Part shown: one piece after another, positions 1 through 7,221 of the stretch
Numbering within the stretch: position 1 is the stretch's first letter
How the letters are laid out: the number at the start of each line of letters is the position of its first letter
Source of the DNA: Salinispirillum sp049115955
Lineage (GTDB): Bacteria; Pseudomonadota; Gammaproteobacteria; Pseudomonadales; Natronospirillaceae
NCBI GenBank assembly: GCA_049115955.1
Contig: JAGDZJ010000017.1
Span: forward strand, 1-64,000
Reading direction: 5' to 3'
DNA length: 64,000 bases
Position numbers and translations under genes: made by a program
The notes under the pieces: generated by a model
Database searches by the model: none
Told to the model about the DNA's origin: nothing
The model's input: the letters and a program-made list of their open reading frames with translations, nothing else

Positions 1-21
1 ACCAGACTGCTCCATCCCGCA
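1..21 (-). tRNA. initiator tRNA-fMet (5' end only, cut by window edge)
   Basis: Read on the minus strand, bases 21 to 1 match the first 20 positions of a bacterial initiator tRNA: a GCGGGA acceptor arm, T at position 8, A at 14, and a D-arm starting GGAGC. Position 11 is A, a purine; that is a hallmark of bacterial initiator tRNAs, since elongators carry a pyrimidine there. Position 1 would be T rather than the usual C. The anticodon and 3' end lie outside the window, so the identity rests only on the 5' arm and the upstream stable-RNA-type promoter. Confidence 0.6.
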
Positions 22-87
22 TCAAACTGATTGTTGAGTCTCTTTTTAAGAGTTAGCGTGCACTGTCTGGGTGACTCGCCTCAACGT

Positions 88-123
88 GGAGCGCATCTTA
101 CTCATGGCTTAAGGTCTTGTCAA
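88..123 (-). promoter_or_regulatory. stable-RNA-type promoter for the tRNA at the window edge
   Basis: On the minus strand there is a perfect -35 TTGACA (123-118), a 17-base spacer, and a -10 TAAGAT (100-95). It is followed by the GC-rich discriminator GCGCTCC. Such discriminators are typical of tRNA and rRNA promoters under stringent control. The predicted start near 88 leaves a leader of about 65 bases before the tRNA at 21. It lies just beyond the stop codon of the DUF349 gene. Confidence 0.65.
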
Positions 124-136
124 TAAGCTCTTGAAT

Positions 137-2956
137 TTATTTAAAAAAATAATTCATACTCGCGTTTTTCACACGCTCATGCAGTGCGTCATACGCCGTT
201 GAATCACAGCAAACAGGGACGACCAGCCAATCCACCAACGCTTGCTCTACCGTCGCGCGATTATTCTTCTGCCCCAACCCTTCAGCCAGCCGAGCTACCT
301 GAACCTCCATCCTTAGCGCTCGGTCGGCATCGGGGCTGGCGGTTTCAGTCAAAATTTCCACCAGCACACACTGCTGATGAATCTGACGCAAACTCTCCTC
401 TGGCGAGCTGTCAGTTGGTCGCTCTCCCGCGGCAAAGCGTTGCATGGTATTGGTCAGTCGATCATCAACGCGCGCTGCCAGCGCAGGTAACGCAGTTCCG
501 TCTTCCCACACCGACAACACCTGTGCCCGCAAAGCCTCATCGAACTCACCGCGGCACATGGCGGCTTCCAGTCCGGCCAAAATCCGTAACCGATCAAACA
601 ACGCTTGCCAACTGCTTTCTTGCTGCTTTTGCTGTCGGCGGCCTTTGGCGTGGCGCAAGGCGTCGGCCGCTTGCGTGAACCGCGTTCGGGTTTCGTTCAG
701 ACGCGCCTTTGGCAACGGCGTGTAGGTTTTGAACTCTGCTTCCCAAACCGGCAGCTGTTTCAGTGCTGCGGTCAATTCGTCACCGTCCAGCTCGGCTGCT
801 TGCTCAAGGCGTGTAATGAGCGCCAGCGCGTCCTTCAAGTGCTGATCAAGCTTACCCTTGAACTCTTGGCTCAAGGTATCACGGCGATCAAAGATTTCAT
901 CACAGATGGTACGGAACGACTGCCAGAGGCGCTGATCATCTTGGCGGTGCGTACGCCCTGCCTGTTTCCATTGCTGCTGCAACGATTTCAACTTATCGGT
1001 GGCCACACGTAAGTTCTCTTCGTCGCGCAACGCTTCAGCGGCGGCAATGATGCGCTCGCGGTCTTCTTTGTTGCGCGTGAACTCTTCATTCAGTTTCTGG
1101 CGAATGCGCTCGACCACTTGGTGGTAAACCTTTTCCGTACGCCGATGTTCTTGCGGCTTAACCGGGCTATAATTCCGCCAGTCACGTGCTGCTAAGCGCA
1201 GCACTTTCTCGACTTCGGCCCAATCCGGATTGTGCCAATCGTTGTTATCAAAATAGAGATTGAGCTGGCCAATCAGTTCGCGCCGTTTGTCGGCATTGAG
1301 GTCCATCAAGGCATCTTGCTCGGCAAAATAGTCTTTGCAGGGCGCAAAGGCTTGCTCGGCCAGTGCGTGAAATTCCTCCCACAGCGTTTGATGCTGGTCA
1401 CCGCCACCTTTAGACAGTTCACGCCACGCTTTCTGCAAAGCTTGCACCGCATCCGACTTGTCTTGCGGGTGCATGCTCCGCTCGGTCAGGGCACGCATGT
1501 GATCAATCAGCTCCTGCTTTTTCGGCAGCACAGCAAACGCCTGCCAATCGCCCAATTGCTCTACCTCGCCGTGGTACTCTGCCGCCTCTTGGTGTAAATG
1601 ATCGTGCCCGACGGGAACCGTCAACAAGGCCTCTTCAATGCTGTGCCAGATGCCACGCGCCTGGCGTAAGTGACCACCACGAACGGCACCGCGGCCACGC
1701 CGTATTAACCCCCTCACTTTGCGAACTACAGCCAGCTCGGCGTCTTTGTGCTCGGCCTGTTGCGCTGCGACATGGCCCAGCTTAGCGGCCACTTGGTCAA
1801 TGATTTCCGGCCACTCGCCGGGTTCGCGCTTTTGCTGCTGCAGCGGCTGCAACAGGGCGCGCAAGGCTTTCAAAGCACTGGCGTCGTCATCTTCCGCAGC
1901 GGCTAAGGCAGCGCTTAAACCGCCCCAATGTTCAGTAATATCGTGCAGTTGTAGCAGCGACTGTTCGACCAACTGACTGGTCTTCTGCATATCTGCGTTC
2001 ATCGCCGGTGCGACGTTAAGGTGCTCTACCGCAGCGCGGTGCGCTTGGCGTTGTTCTTCCAGCCATTGCTGACTTGCTGTCCAATCATCCGGCAACAACC
2101 GGCCATCTTCCAAATAATTCGCCAATTGGCGCCGCATGTCATTGGTGGTTTCGGCCACCACACGATGCGCTTCGCTGGTCGCAACGTCTGTGGCCACCTG
2201 AGCCGCCGAATGCACGGCGTCAACCGACTGTTCTGCCGCGATACGCTCGCGCACGGCGTTTTCTAGCGGTGCCAACTGGCTCAATTCATCCTCTGTTGGT
2301 TCAAGCTCTTGAAACAGTTGCAATTGGTTTTGCAGTCGCCCCTCGATCAAAGGGTCATAGGGACTGCTCGCTAGCCGCTCTATCGTCGCCATAATATGGG
2401 CAACCTGCTCGGCTCGGGCTTCGGCCTGTTGACGCTCTTCGCGCAACGCTTGCAGTCGGTTCTTAGCCAGTTTATACAGCACGTTGTCGCTGCCTTTTGC
2501 GGCCCGTTGCAAAGCCTGCAAGTTCGCTTCGTCCCGCAGTACACTGGCGGCGGACAGGCGTTCTTGGGCGCGCACGGCATTCAACGCGAGGTCTAAGCAC
2601 ACGGACTCTGGCTGTGTTTGCAACCATTGTTCAGCTCGTGCCAAATCACAGTCGAGTAACAAACTGTACGTCATAGGCACAGACAGTAGAGTTAAGTCTT
2701 CCGGTTGCACAGCGGCGTGACTCAAGGCGTCACGCAGCAAGCTTTTCGCGGCCACGGTCAATTCAGACGACGTACCTTCTTGCAGCAAGCGTTGCGCCAA
2801 CACCATGTCGGCCAACTGCTGCAAAGCAGCGACCTGCACCTGAGAGTTGTCGTGCTGCAGCAGGTCTTCCAATAGTTTGCGGTCGTCGGTCGCCGACAAT
2901 GCGCGAACCTGCGCCACCGAGGTTACGCTTGACCGTTTAAAAAGCTTACCCAGCAC
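137..2956 (-). CDS. DUF349 domain-containing protein
   Basis: A 939-residue, strongly charged, almost wholly helical protein without signal peptide or membrane segment. The C-terminal half (about residues 450-800) holds tandem DUF349 repeats, recognised by recurring W-x-x-L/F-R-T/K signatures such as WQSFRTICDEIF and WEEFHALAEQAF. The N-terminal part resembles HEAT-like helical pairs. DUF349 proteins of this length are common in Gammaproteobacteria, but no biochemical role is established. Its start is only 55 bases from the divergent exonuclease I gene, so the two may share a promoter region. The stop is followed at once by the tRNA promoter, and no hairpin terminator is visible between them. 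Confidence 0.8.
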   Translation of the reverse strand: MLGKLFKRSSVTSVAQVRALSATDDRKLLEDLLQHDNSQVQVAALQQLADMVLAQRLLQEGTSSELTVAAKSLLRDALSHAAVQPEDLTLLSVPMTYSLLLDCDLARAEQWLQTQPESVCLDLALNAVRAQERLSAASVLRDEANLQALQRAAKGSDNVLYKLAKNRLQALREERQQAEARAEQVAHIMATIERLASSPYDPLIEGRLQNQLQLFQELEPTEDELSQLAPLENAVRERIAAEQSVDAVHSAAQVATDVATSEAHRVVAETTNDMRRQLANYLEDGRLLPDDWTASQQWLEEQRQAHRAAVEHLNVAPAMNADMQKTSQLVEQSLLQLHDITEHWGGLSAALAAAEDDDASALKALRALLQPLQQQKREPGEWPEIIDQVAAKLGHVAAQQAEHKDAELAVVRKVRGLIRRGRGAVRGGHLRQARGIWHSIEEALLTVPVGHDHLHQEAAEYHGEVEQLGDWQAFAVLPKKQELIDHMRALTERSMHPQDKSDAVQALQKAWRELSKGGGDQHQTLWEEFHALAEQAFAPCKDYFAEQDALMDLNADKRRELIGQLNLYFDNNDWHNPDWAEVEKVLRLAARDWRNYSPVKPQEHRRTEKVYHQVVERIRQKLNEEFTRNKEDRERIIAAAEALRDEENLRVATDKLKSLQQQWKQAGRTHRQDDQRLWQSFRTICDEIFDRRDTLSQEFKGKLDQHLKDALALITRLEQAAELDGDELTAALKQLPVWEAEFKTYTPLPKARLNETRTRFTQAADALRHAKGRRQQKQQESSWQALFDRLRILAGLEAAMCRGEFDEALRAQVLSVWEDGTALPALAARVDDRLTNTMQRFAAGERPTDSSPEESLRQIHQQCVLVEILTETASPDADRALRMEVQVARLAEGLGQKNNRATVEQALVDWLVVPVCCDSTAYDALHERVKNASMNYFFK

Positions 2957-3011
2957 TGCTCGCTCCTCTTATTATTTACACCACCCTGCAAGCGGGTTAG
3001 TGTGCCATTAA

Positions 3012-4466
3012 ATGACTCAGTATCTCTACACTATGCCTGCATCCAGCTTTCTTTGGTATGACTTTGAAACCTTTGGCCAACACCCTCGGCAAGATCGCCC
3101 GAGCCAGTTCGCAGCGATTCGTACCGACGCGGCACTGAATCCGATCGGCGAGCCGATGAATTGGCTGTGCCAGCCCCTGCCGGACTTGGTGCCGTCACCA
3201 GACGCCTGTTTGATCACTGGCTTGACGCCGCAACATTGCGCCGCATACGGCATACCGGAACCGGAGTTCGCCCAACGTATTCTCCACGCCATGAGTCAAC
3301 CCAACACCTGCAGCGCTGGCTACAACTCCATTCGTTTTGACGATGAAGTCAGCCGCTTCCTATTTTACCGCAATTTGTTACCCGTTTATGATCGTGAGTG
3401 GCGCGATGGCAACAGCCGCTGGGACATTCTCGACGTTGTTCGCCTAACCTACGCCCTGCGACCTGAAGGCCTCAACTGGCCCCGCAAGGAAGACGGCAGC
3501 CCAAGCTTTCGCTTAGAAGATCTGAGCGCCGCCAACGGTTTGGAACACACCCAAGCGCATGATGCCTTATCGGACGTGCGTGCCACCATAGGGCTCGCCA
3601 AGGCCGTGCGTGACGCCCAACCCAAGTTATTCGATTGGGCGTTAAAATGCCGCGACAAAGCGTTTGTAAAAAGTCAGATTCCGGTATTGCGCCGCCAGCC
3701 GTTTGTGCACGTGTCCGGCATGATTCCGGCCAGCCAGGGTTGCATTACCGTGTTGCTGCCACTCGACTTTCACCCCACCAACAAGAACGAAATCATTTGC
3801 TTTGATCTGCGCGAAGACCCCGCGCAATTAGCGGGTTTGACGGTGGATGACATACGCCATCGCCTGTTCACCCCGACCGCTGAACTCGGTGATACGCCGC
3901 GTTTGGCAATCAAGTCCGTACACGCCAACAAATGCCCGATGGTCGCGCCCATCAGCATGTTCACTGAAGAGCTGGCAGAGCGCCACGGGATTGATCGGGC
4001 GGCCATGTCGCGTCATGCCGAGAACTTACCTCCGCTCAATGACATCTTGCCTCGCCTGCACGAAGCACTGACCCGCCCACCGCAAGAAAGCGATGCGGAG
4101 CAAGCGCTGTATCAAGGGTTAATCCGTGATCAAGACCGCGACATCGTAGCCGCCATTCACAGCACACCGGACACCGAATGGCCGACACTCGCACTCCCAC
4201 GTGAACCGCGCCTGCGTACTTTACTGCGTCGTTATATCGCTCGCCACAGCACTCAGCCGCTGCCCGCAGACATTCAACAAGAGTGGTCGCGCTACTTACA
4301 AACCGCGTTAACCCGCGAGGACGTCGGCAGCGCCATGAGCTTAGCAACGGCCACGGCCCGAACGGAGACATTGCTGAGTGAGCAGCCCGATCACAAGGTG
4401 TTAAAAGACGTTTTAAACTACCTAAAACAGCAGCAGGCAGTACTCGACCACCTGCCCTTAGTGTAG
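3012..4466 (+). CDS. sbcB: exodeoxyribonuclease I
   Basis: Single-strand DNA 3'-5' exonuclease (ExoI) acting in mismatch repair and recombination; 484 residues, the family's usual size. The DEDD catalytic motifs are visible: Exo I with D17 and E19 in FLWYDFETFG, Exo II in GYNSIRFDDEVSR, and Exo III in HDALSDVRAT. An SH3-like middle and helical C-terminal domain follow. The ATG at 3012 is used; a second ATG at 3033 would still leave the first motif intact, and neither has a clear ribosome binding site. It is divergent from the DUF349 gene and monocistronic, with about 120 bases before the fumarase gene. Confidence 0.92.
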   Translation: MTQYLYTMPASSFLWYDFETFGQHPRQDRPSQFAAIRTDAALNPIGEPMNWLCQPLPDLVPSPDACLITGLTPQHCAAYGIPEPEFAQRILHAMSQPNTCSAGYNSIRFDDEVSRFLFYRNLLPVYDREWRDGNSRWDILDVVRLTYALRPEGLNWPRKEDGSPSFRLEDLSAANGLEHTQAHDALSDVRATIGLAKAVRDAQPKLFDWALKCRDKAFVKSQIPVLRRQPFVHVSGMIPASQGCITVLLPLDFHPTNKNEIICFDLREDPAQLAGLTVDDIRHRLFTPTAELGDTPRLAIKSVHANKCPMVAPISMFTEELAERHGIDRAAMSRHAENLPPLNDILPRLHEALTRPPQESDAEQALYQGLIRDQDRDIVAAIHSTPDTEWPTLALPREPRLRTLLRRYIARHSTQPLPADIQQEWSRYLQTALTREDVGSAMSLATATARTETLLSEQPDHKVLKDVLNYLKQQQAVLDHLPLV

Positions 4467-4585
4467 AATCGCAACCCTAAGCACATAGAATCAGAGAAGA
4501 ACAAGCGCTGGCGCTGTAGTGGCCCTCTGGCCTGCTCACAGCACCCAGAATCACGACACTATTTATCATCCGACCGGAGCCCAGC

Positions 4586-6097
4586 ATGACCCAGATTCGC
4601 CAGGCCGACCTGATCGACAGCGTAGCCGACGCCCTGCAGTTTATTTCTTACTACCATCCCGTTGATTTCATCAAAGCCGTGAATGAAGCCTACGAGCGTG
4701 AAGAGTCTCCAGCGGCCAAAGACGCCATGGCGCAGATTCTGATTAACAGCCGCATGTGTGCCCAAGGGCATCGCCCGATCTGTCAAGACACCGGCATCGT
4801 CACCGTCTTTATCAACATCGGCATGGACGTACAATGGGCCGACGCCACCATGGGCGTAGAAGACATGATTAACGAAGGTGTACGCCGCGCCTACATGCAC
4901 CCCGACAACGTGCTGCGTGCCTCTATTTTGGATGATCCCGACGGCGCGCGCCGCAACACCAAAGACAACACCCCAGCCATCATTCACACACGCATCGTAC
5001 CCGGCAATACCGTCGACGTGCACGTGGCAGCCAAAGGTGGCGGCAGCGAAGCCAAATCCAAGTTTGCCATGTTGAACCCGTCTGATTCCGTGGCGGATTG
5101 GGTACTGGAGCAGATCCCCAAGATGGGTGCTGGTTGGTGCCCACCGGGCATGATCGGCGTGGGTATCGGCGGTACGGCAGAAAAAGCTATGCAGTTGGCA
5201 AAAGAATCCTTGCTCGACCCCATCGACATCCAAGACTTGCAAGCACGCGGCGCGAGCAACCGCAGTGAAGAATTGCGCCTGGAGTTGTTCGATAAGATAA
5301 ATGATTTAGGTATTGGCGCACAGGGCCTGGGTGGGCTAACCACCGTATTGGACGTTAAAGTTAAAGACTATCCGACCCACGCCGCAAACAAGCCCGTGGC
5401 CATCATTCCTAACTGCGCAGCCACGCGCCATACGCATTTCGTTTTGGACGGCTCTGGCCCAGCGGAACTGAAAGCACCTAAACTGTCTGACTGGCCAGAC
5501 ATCACTTGGGAAGCCGGCCCGAATGCACGTAAAGTAAATTTAGATACTGTTACACCCGAAGATGTTAAAACGTGGAAACCGGGTGAAACGTTGTTACTGT
5601 CAGGCAAGATGCTGACCGGACGCGACGCGGCGCATAAACGCATGGTCGATATGCTGAACAAGGGTGAGTCGCTACCCGTTGACCTGCGCAATCGCTTTAT
5701 CTACTACGTTGGCCCGGTTGATCCGGTCGGCGATGAAGTGGTCGGTCCGGCAGGCCCAACGACCGCGACAAGAATGGACAAATTCACTGAAACCGTGTTG
5801 GATAGAACCGGACTGCTTGGCATGATCGGTAAAGCCGAACGTGGTACCGCCGGATTGGAAGCCATTAAAAAGCACTCTGCGGTCTATTTGATGGCCGTCG
5901 GTGGCGCAGCTTATCTGGTTTCGAAAGCCATTAAGTCGTCGCGTTGCCTGGCGTTTGAAGACCTCGGTATGGAAGCTATCTACGAATTTGAAGTGGACGA
6001 AATGCCAGTAACGGTTGCGGTAGACAGCCAAGGTGAGTCGGTACATATTACGGGACCTGCGCAGTGGGCGCAGAAAATTCAGGCGAAAGCACTGTAA
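4586..6097 (+). CDS. fumA: fumarate hydratase class I (4Fe-4S)
   Basis: Oxygen-sensitive [4Fe-4S] fumarase converting fumarate to L-malate in the TCA cycle; 503 residues, single-chain class I type with alpha and beta parts fused. Cluster ligands are recognisable: C66 in RPICQDTG and the cysteine of PNCAATRHTHF. The C-terminal beta part contains GGTAEKA-type and AVYLMAVGGAAYLVSKAI segments typical of the family. The ATG follows a GGAGCCCAGC sequence that can act as ribosome binding site. A kinase-like gene begins 9 bases after the stop, so the two are probably co-transcribed. FumA and FumB of E. coli cannot be distinguished here; the symbol marks the class. Confidence 0.9.
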   Translation: MTQIRQADLIDSVADALQFISYYHPVDFIKAVNEAYEREESPAAKDAMAQILINSRMCAQGHRPICQDTGIVTVFINIGMDVQWADATMGVEDMINEGVRRAYMHPDNVLRASILDDPDGARRNTKDNTPAIIHTRIVPGNTVDVHVAAKGGGSEAKSKFAMLNPSDSVADWVLEQIPKMGAGWCPPGMIGVGIGGTAEKAMQLAKESLLDPIDIQDLQARGASNRSEELRLELFDKINDLGIGAQGLGGLTTVLDVKVKDYPTHAANKPVAIIPNCAATRHTHFVLDGSGPAELKAPKLSDWPDITWEAGPNARKVNLDTVTPEDVKTWKPGETLLLSGKMLTGRDAAHKRMVDMLNKGESLPVDLRNRFIYYVGPVDPVGDEVVGPAGPTTATRMDKFTETVLDRTGLLGMIGKAERGTAGLEAIKKHSAVYLMAVGGAAYLVSKAIKSSRCLAFEDLGMEAIYEFEVDEMPVTVAVDSQGESVHITGPAQWAQKIQAKAL

Positions 6098-6106
6098 GGA
6101 AAAATA

Positions 6107-7114
6107 ATGAGCACACCCTCCTCTCGGCGACATAAAACTTATCGACCCTTAGTCTTCGTACTGGTGGCGCTGGGCGCCGTCGCCGTCGCAGGATGGGTGG
6201 GCGTCGCCCACAACGTGCCCCTTTGGGCAGGCGCATTGCTAGGGCTTAGCACCATCGCCAGCTTGGTCGTCGGCACCGGATTCTTGCTGACCATGAATAC
6301 CGAGTTCAGTGACATCCTGCGTCAGCAGGGCAATTTGAACCGCCGCATTCAGGAAGCCCATTTAGAGCAAGAGCGTTTGACGTACGAAGTGGCGCAAGGC
6401 GTTAAACTGCGTCGTCAAATGCACCGCAAACACGATGAACAAAGTCGAGCCACACTGAAAGTAGCCGACGTATTGAACGCCATTACGACAGAGGTACAAA
6501 TCTCTGCGGCCAGCTTGAACCTTGGGCACCAAACTGCCAGCAAACTGGACTACATGACGCAGATCTCGTCCGACCTCATTGAGTTAGTGCAACTGGAAAT
6601 TGAAGGCGCGCGGACAGAACAGGATGACTTCCTGGTCGTCGACTCCTGTCGCCGGGTGATCCGCTCATTACAGGTTTCAGGCTCTTTGAATGATAGCTTT
6701 GTGCTGGAAACCGAGGATCAAGATGTGCGCGGCCTGCTGTCTCGCCGCACGTTTGAGTCACTGATTCAGCGCTCATTACTTGGTATTGCACCCTTTGCAC
6801 TGCAACAACGTCTTGATGGACAATTGATCAGTTTCATTCACGGAGACTTGGGTGATTGCATCCGCATCACTTTGACCGCACATGGCCATGGCATTACTGA
6901 TGAAGAAGCAGACAACTGGTTCACGCAGTTCCAACTGCATTACGGCAACGATGGCGAGCTGTTAGGCCCAGGTTTAGGCATGATGATTGTGGGGCGCTAC
7001 ATCGACGCCTTGGGTGGTATTGCCAACATCGACAGCCAACTGGACAACCGTATCACTGTTGAGCTGACCATACCTTTGAATGCAGCGACTACGGAAATCC
7101 CGGAACCCGAATAA
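6107..7114 (+). CDS. membrane protein with degenerate histidine-kinase-like ATPase domain
   Basis: 335 residues. Two membrane segments lie at about 14-34 and 40-62, followed by a charged coiled coil (65-115), a helical region like a dimerisation domain, and a C-terminal fold whose best landmark is a G2-box-like GPGLGMMIVGRY (287-298) followed by IDALGG. Key kinase features are missing: the N-box region (216-232) has no suitable Asn, the G1 Asp is replaced (AHGHGI, 258-263), and no phospho-acceptor H-E/D motif is obvious. It may therefore sense or scaffold rather than phosphorylate. The gene follows fumarase by 9 bases and ends at a strong bidirectional terminator. Function unknown. Confidence 0.6.
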   Translation: MSTPSSRRHKTYRPLVFVLVALGAVAVAGWVGVAHNVPLWAGALLGLSTIASLVVGTGFLLTMNTEFSDILRQQGNLNRRIQEAHLEQERLTYEVAQGVKLRRQMHRKHDEQSRATLKVADVLNAITTEVQISAASLNLGHQTASKLDYMTQISSDLIELVQLEIEGARTEQDDFLVVDSCRRVIRSLQVSGSLNDSFVLETEDQDVRGLLSRRTFESLIQRSLLGIAPFALQQRLDGQLISFIHGDLGDCIRITLTAHGHGITDEEADNWFTQFQLHYGNDGELLGPGLGMMIVGRYIDALGGIANIDSQLDNRITVELTIPLNAATTEIPEPE

Positions 7115-7160
7115 GGTAAGCGGGCGTTTAATGTCCTCTGCCCTCACTCTCCGCTTAATA

Positions 7161-7203
7161 AAAAAACAGCGCGCAACCCTAAGAAGTTGCGCGCTGTTTT
7201 TTT
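7161..7203. terminator. bidirectional rho-independent terminator
   Basis: Perfect stem CAGCGCGCAAC (7167-7177) / GTTGCGCGCTG (7186-7196) with an 8-base loop. It is flanked by six A on the left and a T run on the right, so it can work in both directions. It sits between the convergent kinase-like gene (stop 7114) and the M16-type gene (stop 7222). Confidence 0.9.
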
Positions 7204-7221
7204 ATGCATGTCTAGCCGTTA

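Noticed and set aside
4559..5242. Long minus-strand open frame (227 codons) opposite the fumarase gene
   Set aside because: It lies wholly inside a well-supported gene, has no recognisable domain and an aberrant composition rich in His, Val and Gly; it is a shadow of fumA codon bias.
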